DNA of 64,000 nucleotides from JALORV01 sp963766365 (GCA_963766365.1 CAVXZK010000012.1:1-64000), one strand, 5' to 3'; counted from the first letter of the stretch, positions 8,083 through 18,152 are shown. A program made the numbers and translations. The notes: generated from the sequence alone by a model not told the origin.

Positions 8083-11000
8083 ATGATTACCAACAATTCC
8101 GATCGTCCCTCCAATATCGCGCAGCTGCGCGAGCGACCGCTCTGGGCGAAGGCGCTGGCTGTCCTCGTCATCCAGACGCTGGTGCTGCAGCCCGCGACCG
8201 TCTTTGCCGCCAGCACGCTTTCGCAGAGGCCAATGTTCGCCGTTGGATCCCAGCCGGCGAACGTCATGCTGCTGATGGACGACTCCGCGTCGATGATGTC
8301 CTACAAGCTGCAGACGCCCCCCGGACTCACGGAGCCGACCGGCTCGGTCGCGATCAAGTACTACACCACGACGAAGAACGTCTCCGCCACCAACGAGTTC
8401 ATGCTGCGGGCGCCGGCGTTCAATCCGCTTTGGTACAACCCGACGATGACGTACCGGCCCTGGAACGACAACAACAAGCCGGTCGCGACCGCCAGCTTCC
8501 CGAAGGCGACCGAGAACCTGCCGAACGCCGACTACGGCGGTTCGACCAACGTCGCCGACATGACCAAGGTGACGCAGCGCGACATGCGGTTCCGCGGCAT
8601 TTCAGGCACGGATCGGGAGTGGGTCTCAAAAGCCCGGGGAGCGGTAGGGCAGGGCATCAACACGTCGACATCGTTGGTGTGGTGGACGACTGGCATTACG
8701 GCCGAAAGTAAGTGGGCGTGGAATGCCAGCGCGTCGCCTGTGCGCTGGGAGTTGACACTGGCCGGTCCTGCGGGCCTGGCGGTGTACCCGCCAATCCCGG
8801 AAGAAGGCGCCCAGGGTTCGGACCTGTTCACGAATTCCGGCGACCCCGTCTGTGCTGTCACTCCGCCGTGCATCGCGTGGAACTACAAGTCGGTGTTCGA
8901 CTTCTGTGCCGAATGGAATACTGCCGTCGTCAACGACTACGTGCAAGGAATACGAGAAAAAGACGGTCAACACGACTTGTGCTGAGTACAACAAGAAGAC
9001 GGTCAACACGACCTGCGCGGTCTACAACACAAAGCCCGGCGGTACCTGCCTCGAGTACAACAAGGACAAGCCGGTCTATGGGCCCACCTGTACCGAGTAC
9101 AACAAGAAGTCGGTGACGGACTTCGGCAACTGCCTCGCCTGGAACTGGCTGCCCGGCACGATATGCACGGGGTGGAGCCAGAAGGACGAGACTACCTGCG
9201 TACTGGTCGAGGATCCGACGGCCGAGAGCGGATTCAAGCAGGTCTGTACCACCGTGAAGGTCAATGACGCGTGTATCGCCTGGTCGGACCCCGTCAAGGG
9301 CACCTGCAAGACCTACGGCACGAAGCTGGTGGATGACACCTGCAAGACGTACGAAATCCTCAGCTACGAAGACGGCACCTGCAAGACTTGGAGCGGCGTG
9401 GTGGACGACCTGACGTCCTGCAACACGTACAACACGGCCGTTGTCGACGACCTGGCATCGTGCAAGACGTGGAATACCGCGGTAGTCGACGACCTCGCGA
9501 AGTGCAAGGACTACAACACAGCGACGGTCAACACCACCTGCAAGACGCCGGTCAACAAGGACGTAGAGGACACCTGCAAGACCTACGATCCGGGCTGGAC
9601 CTGCCCGGCCGACAAGTGGACCTATACCGGCGTGACGCTGGTGCCGGCCCGCTATTACGTCTACGAAGGTCCGAACATGACGGCGGCCGAGCGCTCGAAG
9701 CCGTCGAACTACCGGTTGGTGGAGATCAACCGCGAGAAGAGCTGGAAGAGCGGTGCCCGCGACAACACTGATCCTGCCCTTCAGTTCCCGGTCGTCGATC
9801 CGGTCACCGGAGCCGCGTCATCCCGCACGGATTGCGCCGCCGGCAGCTGGTGCACGTTCGACGAGGAAGCCCAGAACTTTGCGAACTGGTACGCGTATTA
9901 CCGCAGCCGACTGTTTACCGCGGTCGCGGTCAGCTCGCAGGCGCTGTCGGACATGAAGGACAACTCGCAGTACCTGCGCATCGGCTTCGGTCGCATCAAC
10001 AACCAGCGCGGTGCCGCCAAGCCCTGGGATCCGACGAACCTGGCCAATCGAGTGAGCGATCCCCTGCCGACGATTGACGGCGGCACGAATTGGGGCGCGG
10101 TGGAGCGCGGCGTGCGCACGTTCGAAATCGGACTGCCGTATCGGCAGGAGGTCTTTGACTGGCTGTTCCAGCTGAACTGGACGGGCTCGACGCCAAACCG
10201 TGAGGCGCTCTACGGGGTCGGCCGGTACTTTGCCCGCACTGACAATCAGTCGCCCTGGGCCATGTTCCCGCAGACCGGCGAAAAGCCGGAAGACAATCTC
10301 TGGTGCCGGCGCAACTTCACGCTGCTGGCGACCGACGGGGAGTGGACCAAGGTCAATCCGGCCGTGGCGAAGAAGCCGCAGCCGCGGATGGAAGATGCCT
10401 ACTACGCAGCTGAACTGGATCCCGTCGCGGTGGGCGGCGTGACCAGCACCGTGCTGACGGCGCTCGGCAGCGCGGGTCCGAAGCAGGATGGCGAGGACCC
10501 GAAGGTGGGCACGAAGTACGGGCCATACACCTACGATCCAGCGACGGAAACCTGGTTCGGCGGCGGCAAGTCGGACCAGGGCAATACGCTCTCGGATATC
10601 GCGTTCTACTTCTGGAGCCGCGACCTTCGGCCGGAGCTGGCCATGAAGAACGGCCTCAAGCCCGACAGCCGCGATGCCGCCTTCTGGCAGCACATGTCCA
10701 CCTACATCGTCGGATACGGGGTTTCCGCGACTGAGGAATCGACCGCCCGCGCCGCCATCACCGGCAAGGCGGCCATGGCCTGGCCACAGGTCGGCATGGA
10801 GGACTGCCGCATCGTCGACGAAAACGCGGCGGCGGAAAACAAGGCGGTCGGCTGCACGGTGTTCGACGCGGGGGTCACGTATGGCAACCGCATCAACGAC
10901 ACCATGCGTGCGGCCTTGGTGAGCGGCGGCGAGTTCTATGCGGCTGCGGACGCCAACAAGCTGCGCCAGGGCATCCTTGAATCGCTGGCCTCGTTCCTGA

Positions 11001-13078
11001 GGGATCCGTCGGCCGGTGTGGCGCCGAGCGTTTCCAGCTCGTACGTGACGCCGACCGGCATGGTGGTCCAGGCAACGTTCCGTACCGACGTTTGGGACGG
11101 CGAGGTCATGGCGTTTGACTCGGTCAAGCTGCTCGGCGCGCTCAAAGCGAAGACGGATCCGATGGCAACAGCGCTGAAGTGGAAAACCAGCTTCCCCGCC
11201 TGGGACAAGCGCGCGATCTTCACCTCGACCGCGGTGAACACCGGTGTGCCGTTCCTCTGGGCCAAGATCGACGCGAGTCAACAGGCACTGCTCGGCAAGA
11301 GCGAGGTGCTCGACTACATTCGCGGCGATGTCTCGAACGAGCTGCGCAGCGCTGATGGCGACGGCAAGAACATCTACCGCAACCGTCGTGACACGATCCT
11401 GGGCACGGTCGTCAACTCCAGTCCGCTGTTCTCGAACGACACGGCGTTTGCCTACCAGCTGTCTCCGGCGGCGTCCTACTTTGATACGTCGGACCAGACG
11501 AAGAACGGCGCACCCTGGTACACCGACTACGTCAAGAAGAAGAAGTCGAGCCGCGCGCCGATGATCGCCTTTGGCGCCAACGACGGCATGTTCCACGGAC
11601 TGAACGCCAACACCGGAGCGGAAATGTTCGCCTTCGTTCCCCGGGCGACGTACGCGAAGCTGAAGGACGTCGCTGACCCGGGCTACACGCACTTCTACAT
11701 GGTCGACGGGCCGGTCGTGGAGGGCGATGTCTGGTCGGGCGGTGTCTGGAGGACCATCGTGGTGGGCTCCACGGGTGCCGGGCCGGCGGGCTTGTTTGCC
11801 CTGGACGTCACGGAACCGGACAAGTTCGACGAATCCAAGGTCTTGTGGGACATCGTTCCTTCGGAAAGCTCGGATTCGGACATCAAGAAGCACCTGGGCA
11901 ACGTGCTGCAGCCGGGCTATCTGGGCAGCATCCGGTGGGACAAGGACTATCCGAAGCCTGCCACCCTGCCCAACGGCGAGTGGGTCTACATCGTCGGCAA
12001 CGGCTACGAAAGTGTCGAAGAGGACGCGGCTCTGCTGATCTTCAACGCGCTGGACGGCTCGCTGATCAAGGCGATTTCGACGGGCGACGACACCGGTAAC
12101 GGCCTGGGTGCCATCACGCCCGTGTTCGATGGCAATCGCAATGTCATCGGCGTGTACGCCGGCGACCGCAAGGGCAAGGTCTGGAAGTTCGACCTCAGTT
12201 CGTCCAACAAGGCGGACTGGAAGGTCGCGAACCATGCCGATGGCGATCCGACGACACCGGTGCCGCTGTTCACCGCCAAGGACTCGACCAACAAGGCCCA
12301 GCCGATCACGTCGCCGCCGCGCGTCACGCTGCATCCCCACGGTGGTTTCTGGGTGGCGGTCGGAACCGGCAAGCTGTTCGACATCGGCGATCCGCTCGAC
12401 AAGAACGTGCAAAGCCTCTACGTGTTCCGCGACGACGGTGTTGCTGAAGTCAAGACCGGTAAGGACCTGAATCGGTCGAGCCTGCTGTCGCTGACACTCG
12501 AGGAGGTGACTGTCGGAGCAAACTTCTTCCGCAACATCAAGGCGGCGGACTTCACGAAGCTGAAGACCAACACGCTGCCCGGATTCTTCTTCGACCTGGT
12601 CGCCGACAAGAAGTCGGCGGACGGCGAGCGGATCATTGCGCCGATGGTCATGGACGCGGGGGTGCTGTCGCTGTCGACGTTCTCGCCGACCTCGTCGGGC
12701 GATCCGTGCATCCCGGGCGGTGTCTCGCAGCTCTGCCGTATCGATCTCGCGGGCGGATTCACGCAGTCGGGCTTCTCCGGCCAGGGCGCAGACTCGGTCT
12801 GTATCCGGGTCGATCCGGGTACGGTGGGTGGCCTGGTTCCGCTGTACGAAGCCGCTGGCGTACCGGGAGCGAGTGTGCACACGATGACCCAGGACGAAAT
12901 CGAGACGATGATGGCCAAGCCGAAGTACAAGCAGGCCAGTGCCACCGATGTCGCCAAGCAGCAGGGGGCGACGGGCACATGCACTCACGTTGGCCTGAAG
13001 GTCGATGGCACGCTGGCCGGAATCCCGACGCAGTGCTCGGGCGTCATGCCGATCCGTAGCTGGCGGCCGATGCGGTAA
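8083..13078 (+). CDS. pilY1: PilY1-type pilus tip adhesin with a Cys-x-Tyr/Trp repeat array; one frameshift
   Basis: A very large (about 1,660 residues) type IV pilus-associated protein. I chose ATG 8083 because AGGAG lies at 8071-8075. A signal segment (ALAVLVIQTLVLQPATVFA) is followed by VMLLMDDSASM, which resembles the metal-site motif of von Willebrand A domains seen in PilY1 N-termini. From about 8840 to 9610 there are roughly 20 repeats of 11-14 residues built on C-x-[YW]-N (CAEYNKKTVNTT, CNTYNTAVVDDLAS, CKTWNTAVVDDLAK). Then come LFTAVAVSSQALSD and further globular sequence. The C-terminal third is the PilY1 beta-propeller (IAFGANDGMFHGLNANTGAE, VVGSTGAGPAGLFALDVTEP). The frame breaks once near 8945, inside the repeats. 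PilY1 proteins act in pilus extension, adhesion and surface sensing. A role for the repeat region is unknown to me. Confidence 0.9.
8840..9610 (+). repeat. Degenerate tandem repeat inside pilY1 coding for C-x-[YW]-N units
   Basis: About 20 units of 33-42 bases, each starting with a tgc/tgt codon, commonly tgcaag-ac-tac or tgg aac/aat. The closest pair, around 9418-9500, differs at only a few bases over about 40; units near the start are more diverged. The pattern is on the amino acid level: Cys, any residue pair, aromatic, Asn, then a spacer with Val-Asp/Asn-Asp/Thr. It therefore looks selected as protein, not as a DNA repeat. The single pilY1 frameshift (near 8945) lies inside it. Confidence 0.85.
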
Positions 13079-13087
13079 GGAGAGCCA

Positions 13088-13510
13088 GTGCGCAGGATGC
13101 GAGGTGGCAGGGGAGTGAACCGAGGGTTCACTCTCATTGAAGTGGTGATCGTGACGGTGATTATCGGGATCCTCGCCGCCATCGCGATCCCCAGCTACAC
13201 CGCCTACATCGTGCGCGCGAATCGCAGCGACGCACGCGGGCAGGTGCTGATGGCCGCTCAGTGGATGGAGCGCTTCCGTACACAGAACGGTACGTACGCC
13301 GGGGCCGCCTTGCCGGCAACTCTGAAGCAGTCGCCATCCAAGGGTACGAAGAAGTACGACATCGCGCTCGCCTCCGACGCGACGAGTTTCACGCTGACTG
13401 CCACGCCCACCGGCACCATGGCCGGGGACCAGTGCGGCGCATTGACCATTGATCACACTGGCGCACTAGGGCAGGGCGGCAGCACCAAGGAAATCTGCTG
13501 GGATCGCTGA
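13088..13510 (+). CDS. pilE: Type IV pilin PilE-like minor pilin
   Basis: A 140-residue pilin starting at GTG 13088, nine bases after pilY1. The prepilin motif is VNRGFTLIEVVIVTVIIGILAAIAIPSYTAYIVRAN: cleavage after Gly, then Phe+1 and Glu+5. The body has the PilE/ComP-type pattern AQWMERFRTQNGTYAGA and a C-terminal Cys pair (DQCGALTI ... EICWDR) forming the D-loop. In this operon position it is the minor pilin PilE rather than the major pilin PilA. It ends 30 bases before aroA, so aroA may be transcribed from the pilin operon or from a promoter inside it. Confidence 0.85.
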   Translation: MRRMRGGRGVNRGFTLIEVVIVTVIIGILAAIAIPSYTAYIVRANRSDARGQVLMAAQWMERFRTQNGTYAGAALPATLKQSPSKGTKKYDIALASDATSFTLTATPTGTMAGDQCGALTIDHTGALGQGGSTKEICWDR

Positions 13511-13540
13511 GCCGGGATCGACGCGTGGCATCATCGTCAC

Positions 13541-14878
13541 GTGACTTCCTGGCCCGCCGTCCTGACGATTGATCCGATCCTTCGCGCCGGCGGCGCGGTG
13601 CGCCTGCCCGGTTCCAAGAGCATCTCCAATCGCGTTCTGCTGCTCGCCGCGCTGGCTCGTGGTGAGACGCTGATCGACGGGCTGCTCGACGCGGACGACA
13701 CGCGCGTGATGCGCGAGGCGCTTGCGACCCTCGGCGTGACGCTGTCGCAGTCTCGCGGGGCGCTGCGGGTCGTCGGCTGCGGCGGCACGTTTCCCATACG
13801 CGACGCGAACCTCTTCCTCGGCAACGCGGGAACCGCCTATCGCTCGCTGACGGCCGCGCTCGCGTTCAGCGGTGGGCGCTATGTACTGGACGGCGTCTCC
13901 CGCATGCGCGAGCGGCCGATTGGCGACCTGGTCGAGGCGCTCAACGCGCTCGGCGCGCGCATCACCTGTCAGGGTCAGCCCGGCTATCCGCCACTGGAGA
14001 TCCACGCTGCGTCGTCGTTGAATGCGGATCGCGTGACGGTCCGCGGCGACGTCTCGAGCCAGTTCCTGACCGGCTTGCTGATGGCCGGGCCGCTGACAGC
14101 GCCCGAGGGCGGCTTGACGATTTCAGTGGAAGGCCCGCTGATTTCGCGGCCGTACATCGACATGACGGTCGCGTTGATGCGGCGTTTCGGTGTTGCAGTG
14201 GAGCGCCGGGGCGACGAGTTCCTCGTGCCGCAGGCGTCATACGCGTCGCCGGGCCGGATCACGGTTGAAGGCGACGCCTCGGGCGCGTCGTATTTCCTCG
14301 CGCTCGGTGCGATCGCCGGCGGACCCGTTCGTGTCGAGGGAGTCGGGCGTGGCAGCGTGCAGGGCGATGTTCGTTTCATCGAGGCGCTGGCGGCGATGGG
14401 TGCACGGACGCTGCTCGGCGACGATTGCATCGAGGCGTCGGCGCCGCCGTTGGGTCGCCTGTGCGGCGTGGACATGGATTTCAATCACATTCCTGATGCC
14501 GCGATGACGCTCGCGGTCGTCGCGTTGTTCGCCGAAGGCCCGACGACGCTGCGGAACATCGGATCGTGGCGCGTCAAGGAAACCGATCGCATCGCTGCAA
14601 TGGCGACCGAACTGCGCAAGTTGGGCGCCACGGTCGAGGAAGGGCCCGACTGGCTGCGGGTGCATCCACCGACCAGGTTATTGGAAGCCGCGGTCGATAC
14701 CTACGACGACCACCGCATGGCGATGTGCCTGTCGCTGGCGGCCGTGGGTGGAATGCCGGTTCACATCCGGGATCCGCAGTGCGTGTCCAAGACCTTCCCC
14801 GACTACTTTGACGTGCTGGCGAGGCTGGTTTCACCGCCAGTGAAGCGCGGCATGAAGCGTGACCAGGCGCGCTCGTGA
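13541..14878 (+). CDS. aroA: 3-phosphoshikimate 1-carboxyvinyltransferase (EPSP synthase)
   Basis: Transfers the enolpyruvyl group of PEP to shikimate-3-phosphate, step six of the shikimate pathway. It has 445 residues, full length. The substrate motifs are in order: LPGSKSISNRVLLLAALA near the N-terminus, the GNAGTAYRSL loop (the usual residue before Arg is Met, here Tyr), KETDRIAAMATELRKLGA, and DDHRMAMCLSLAA near the C-terminus. The start is GTG 13541; no strong ribosome site is visible, and initiation may depend on coupling to pilE 30 bases upstream. The 3' end (14803-14878) is overlapped in antisense by a small membrane protein gene. Confidence 0.95.
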   Translation: MTSWPAVLTIDPILRAGGAVRLPGSKSISNRVLLLAALARGETLIDGLLDADDTRVMREALATLGVTLSQSRGALRVVGCGGTFPIRDANLFLGNAGTAYRSLTAALAFSGGRYVLDGVSRMRERPIGDLVEALNALGARITCQGQPGYPPLEIHAASSLNADRVTVRGDVSSQFLTGLLMAGPLTAPEGGLTISVEGPLISRPYIDMTVALMRRFGVAVERRGDEFLVPQASYASPGRITVEGDASGASYFLALGAIAGGPVRVEGVGRGSVQGDVRFIEALAAMGARTLLGDDCIEASAPPLGRLCGVDMDFNHIPDAAMTLAVVALFAEGPTTLRNIGSWRVKETDRIAAMATELRKLGATVEEGPDWLRVHPPTRLLEAAVDTYDDHRMAMCLSLAAVGGMPVHIRDPQCVSKTFPDYFDVLARLVSPPVKRGMKRDQARS

Positions 14879-15039
14879 AAGAAGAACGCGACCGTGTTCG
14901 CCATGGGCTCGATCAACGCGAGCGCGCTGGCGATGCCGATGCTGCCGGTCAGCAGGTAGGCAATAGTGAACGCCACGGTGAAGTGCAGCACCGCGAAAGT
15001 GGCGGTCTTCGCCAGGCTCAATCGAACGGGAATTCGCAT
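14803..15039 (-). CDS. DUF2061 small membrane protein, antisense overlap with aroA
   Basis: A 78-residue membrane protein. The sequence KTATFAVLHFTVAFTIAYLLTGSIGIASALALIEPMANTVAFFFHERAWSRF fits the DUF2061 pattern as I know it: K-T-x-x-F at the start, two hydrophobic helices with TGS between, an acidic residue in the second helix, and FHERAW at the end. Its start codon at 15039 is preceded by GGAG at a good distance. The last 76 bases lie antisense to the end of aroA. The function of the family is unknown. It sits between aroA and cmk, which are usually adjacent, so it is an insertion in that operon on the opposite strand. Confidence 0.75.
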   Translation of the reverse strand: MRIPVRLSLAKTATFAVLHFTVAFTIAYLLTGSIGIASALALIEPMANTVAFFFHERAWSRFMPRFTGGETSLASTSK

Positions 15040-15128
15040 CTTGTGCTCCGGAATGCCTTGACCGGGAAGGTACGGGGCACGTCACAGCCAGTCCAGTTGA
15101 TTGTCCTGATGGGATCGATAGGCACTGC

Positions 15129-15815
15129 ATGAACGGACCGCCGCCCGTGATTGCCATTGACGGTCCGACGGCCTCGGGCAAGGGCACGATCGCCCAGCGA
15201 GTCGCCGACCGGCTCGGGTTTCATTACCTGGACAGTGGCGCGCTGTACCGGCTGCTGGCCTGGAAGGGCTTGCAGAGCGGCGTCGAGGCTGGAGACGAAA
15301 CCAGGCTGGCGCGACTGGCGCAGACGATTCAGCCGCGGTTCCGCGATGGCCGGATTGAACTGGAGGGCGTGGATGTCACCGATGCCATCCGCGCCGAGGA
15401 GATCAGTCGCGCGGCGTCGCAGGTGGCCGTGCATCCGACCGTACGCAGTGCGTTGCTGCAACTGCAGCGCGGTTGTCGGACCGCGCCGGGGCTCGTGGCC
15501 GACGGGCGTGACATGGGCACCGTCGTATTCCCCGACGCCGTGCTCAAGGTGTTCCTGACCGCGAGCGTGCAGACGAGGGCGGAGCGCCGGCATAAGCAGT
15601 TGATGGAAAAAGGAATTTCCACTAATATTCTCGACCTTTCGCGGGATCTCGAAGCGCGCGACCGGCGGGATGTCGAACGGTCCGCGGCGCCACTCAAGCC
15701 CGCTGAAGATGCCTTCCGGCTCGATTCCTCTGAACTCACGATCGACGAGGTCGTGGCGCAGGTATTGAGCTGGTTCGGCGACCGGCAGCAAGGCAGCACG
15801 CCACCGGTCGAGTAG
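15129..15815 (+). CDS. cmk: Cytidylate kinase
   Basis: Phosphorylates CMP/dCMP to the diphosphate using ATP. It has 228 residues, the normal size. The P-loop is AIDGPTASGKGTIAQRVA near residue 9; the usual consensus is GPSGSGKGT. The CMP-binding region LDSGALYRLLAW follows, then VADGRDMGTVVFPDAVLKVFLTAS and the lid segment RAERRHKQL. Its place before rpsA is one of the best conserved gene orders in proteobacteria. The 150 bases between it and rpsA hold no gene and presumably carry the rpsA leader. Confidence 0.95.
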   Translation: MNGPPPVIAIDGPTASGKGTIAQRVADRLGFHYLDSGALYRLLAWKGLQSGVEAGDETRLARLAQTIQPRFRDGRIELEGVDVTDAIRAEEISRAASQVAVHPTVRSALLQLQRGCRTAPGLVADGRDMGTVVFPDAVLKVFLTASVQTRAERRHKQLMEKGISTNILDLSRDLEARDRRDVERSAAPLKPAEDAFRLDSSELTIDEVVAQVLSWFGDRQQGSTPPVE

Positions 15816-15964
15816 CAGTAGTCAGCAGCAAAAGGGTGCAGCAGGGACGTCTTTGTCGCGGGCGCCAGCCCGGTGCAGGTTTTCCCCGTTGCGTATCGTC
15901 AACTCCGCCGAGGCGCAATGCCGAAGCGAGAATTGCAGGTTTTGGTTTTCACTGGGTCCCTTAC

Positions 15965-17686
15965 ATGTCATCCGTCGCAACTCACAGCAGCACTACCAGC
16001 AACATCGGCAATCCTGAAAGTTTTGCCGCCCTCTTCGAAGAGAGCCTGAATCGTCAGGAGATGAAGCAGGGCGAAGTGATCACCGCCGAGGTGATCCGCG
16101 TCGACTACAACTTCGTTGTCGTCAACGCCGGCCTCAAGTCGGAGGCCTATATCCCGCTCGAGGAATTCAAGGACGACAACGGCCAGTTGAACGTCAATCC
16201 GGGTGATTTTGTCTCGGTCGCGATCGAGTCGCTCGAAAACGGCTACGGCGACACCATCCTGTCGCGCGACAAAGCCAAGCGCCTGGCGGCCTGGATGAAC
16301 CTCGAGAAGGCGCTCGACAGCGGCGAACTCGTGTCCGGCACGATCACCGGCAAGGTCAAGGGTGGCCTCACGGTCATGACCAATGGCATCCGCGCGTTCC
16401 TGCCCGGTTCCCTGGTTGACACGCGACCGGTCAAGGACACCACGCCGTACGAGGGCAAGACGCTCGAGTTCAAGGTCATCAAGCTCGACCGCAAGCGCAA
16501 CAACGTCGTGGTCTCCCGCCGTGCGGTGGTCGAGGCCAGCATGGGCGAAGAGCGCGCGAAGCTGCTCGAGAACCTGAAGGAAGGCGCGATCGTCAAGGGC
16601 ACGGTCAAGAACATCACCGACTACGGCGCGTTCGTCGACCTCGGCGGCATCGACGGCCTGCTGCACATCACCGATCTGGCCTGGCGCCGCGTGCGCCATC
16701 CGAGCGAGGTGGTGCAGGTCGGCCAGGAAATCACCGCGAAGATCCTGAAGTTCGACCAGGAGAAGAACCGCGTTTCTCTGGGCGTCAAGCAGCTGGGAGA
16801 GGATCCGTGGGTGGGTCTCGCGCGCCGCTATCCGCAAGGCACGCGCCTGTTCGGCAAGGTCACCAACATCACCGACTACGGCTCATTCGTCGAAATCGAG
16901 GCCGGCATCGAGGGCCTGGTGCACGTCTCCGAGATGGACTGGACCAACAAGAACGTCGACCCCAAGAAGATCGTGCAGCTCGGCGACGAAGTCGAGGTCA
17001 TGGTGCTCGAGATCGACGAGGAGCGCCGCCGCATCAGCCTCGGCATGAAGCAGTGCAAGCCCAATCCGTGGGATGACTTCGCGCTCTCGCACAAGAAGGG
17101 TGACAAGGTCAAGGGACAGATCAAGTCGATCACCGACTTCGGCGTCTTCATCGGCCTGAATGGCGGCATCGACGGCCTGGTGCACCTGTCCGACCTGTCG
17201 TGGAGCGAGACCGGCGAGGATGCGGTCCGCAAGTACAAGAAGGGCGACGAGATCGAGGCGATGGTGCTGGCGATCGACACTGAGCGCGAGCGCATTTCAC
17301 TCGGCGTCAAGCAGCTGTCGGGCGATCCGTTCACCAACTTCGCTGCGGGACACGAAAAGGGCTCGATGGTCACCGGCACGGTCAAGTCGGTCGATGCCAA
17401 GGGCGCTGTCATCGACCTCGGTGGCGACATCGAAGGTTTCCTGCGTGCGTCCGAGATCGCGGCCGACCGCGTGGAAGATGCGCGCAATCACCTGAAGGAA
17501 GGTGATAACGTCAACGCGATGATCATCAACGTCGACCGCAAGAATCGCGGCATCAACCTGTCGATCAAGGCGAAGGACACCGCCGAGACCTCGGCGGCGA
17601 TGGAGCGCATGCAGGCCGAGGCACAGACCGGGACGACCAACCTCGGCGCACTGCTGAAGGCCAAGCTCGACACGCAGAGCAAGTAG
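15965..17686 (+). CDS. rpsA: 30S ribosomal protein S1
   Basis: S1 binds mRNA at the platform of the 30S subunit and is needed to start translation on most mRNAs. It has 573 residues with six S1 (OB-fold) repeats. The first begins GEVITAEVIRVDYNFVVVNAGLKSEAYIPLEEF; later repeats show the usual G-x-V-x-x-I-x-D-Y/F-G-x-F/V motif (NITDYGAFVDLGGIDGLLHITD, NITDYGSFVEIEAGIEGLVHVSE, SITDFGVFIGLNGGIDGLVHLSD). I chose ATG 15965 (MSSVATHSS) rather than an upstream in-frame extension, because the family starts about 20 residues before NPESFAALFEESL. No strong Shine-Dalgarno is seen, as is common for rpsA, which is autogenously regulated in E. coli. Confidence 0.96.
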   Translation: MSSVATHSSTTSNIGNPESFAALFEESLNRQEMKQGEVITAEVIRVDYNFVVVNAGLKSEAYIPLEEFKDDNGQLNVNPGDFVSVAIESLENGYGDTILSRDKAKRLAAWMNLEKALDSGELVSGTITGKVKGGLTVMTNGIRAFLPGSLVDTRPVKDTTPYEGKTLEFKVIKLDRKRNNVVVSRRAVVEASMGEERAKLLENLKEGAIVKGTVKNITDYGAFVDLGGIDGLLHITDLAWRRVRHPSEVVQVGQEITAKILKFDQEKNRVSLGVKQLGEDPWVGLARRYPQGTRLFGKVTNITDYGSFVEIEAGIEGLVHVSEMDWTNKNVDPKKIVQLGDEVEVMVLEIDEERRRISLGMKQCKPNPWDDFALSHKKGDKVKGQIKSITDFGVFIGLNGGIDGLVHLSDLSWSETGEDAVRKYKKGDEIEAMVLAIDTERERISLGVKQLSGDPFTNFAAGHEKGSMVTGTVKSVDAKGAVIDLGGDIEGFLRASEIAADRVEDARNHLKEGDNVNAMIINVDRKNRGINLSIKAKDTAETSAAMERMQAEAQTGTTNLGALLKAKLDTQSK

Positions 17687-17708
17687 CAGGAGTCGTTTGT
17701 TGAAGACG

Positions 17709-18023
17709 ATGACCAAGTCGGAGTTGATCGCGCGCCTGGCGGAGCGCAACCCCCGCCTGGTCGCGCGCGATGCCGATGAAGCCGTCAACACGATGCTCGA
17801 CGCGATGACCGATGCGCTGGCCAGTGGCCAGCGCATCGAGATTCGGGGCTTCGGCAGCTTCGCGCTGAACTACCGGCCGCCGCGCGTTGGGCGCAACCCG
17901 AAATCGGGCGACCGCGTTCAGGTGCCCGCCAAGCACGTGCCGCACTTCAAGGCGGGCAAGGAACTGCGTGAGCGGGTCGACGGCGAGGTTGGTGACGAAC
18001 CGTCCGACGCGAATGCAGCGTGA
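17709..18023 (+). CDS. ihfB: Integration host factor subunit beta
   Basis: Nucleoid protein that bends DNA sharply as a heterodimer with IhfA. It has 104 residues. The start MTKSELIARLAERN matches the family; the DNA-binding arm shows GFGSFALNYRPPRVGRNPKSGD with the intercalating Pro, and the end has PHFKAGKELRERV. ATG 17709 was preferred to the TTG 12 bases upstream. The gene follows rpsA by 22 bases, the standard order, and is followed by a strong intrinsic terminator. Confidence 0.95.
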   Translation: MTKSELIARLAERNPRLVARDADEAVNTMLDAMTDALASGQRIEIRGFGSFALNYRPPRVGRNPKSGDRVQVPAKHVPHFKAGKELRERVDGEVGDEPSDANAA

Positions 18024-18039
18024 TTTCGCCCGACTGATG

Positions 18040-18066
18040 AAGCCGCGCGCAGCGCGGCTTTTTTTT
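18040..18066 (+). terminator. Intrinsic terminator after ihfB
   Basis: A perfect 9-bp stem AAGCCGCGC / GCGCGGCTT with a 3-base loop is followed by a run of eight T. It lies 17 bases after the ihfB stop and closes the aroA-cmk-rpsA-ihfB transcript. Confidence 0.9.
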
Positions 18067-18152
18067 GCCTGTGCGGCGTGGCGCGGGGCCGGGGTGAAGT
18101 CGACGGTTCCCTACAATGCGCCCTTGGCTCAGGCGCTTGCCCGGAGGTGACG

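Noticed and set aside
8840..9610. A CRISPR-like array, because of regular spacing
   Set aside because: The repeats are degenerate in DNA, contiguous without unique spacers, and in frame with pilY1.
9818..13456. A 1,212-codon open frame on the minus strand opposite pilY1 and pilE
   Set aside because: It is the antisense shadow of a high-GC coding region. Its translation is Arg/His/Val-rich without domains, and it crosses two genes whose plus-strand products are clear.
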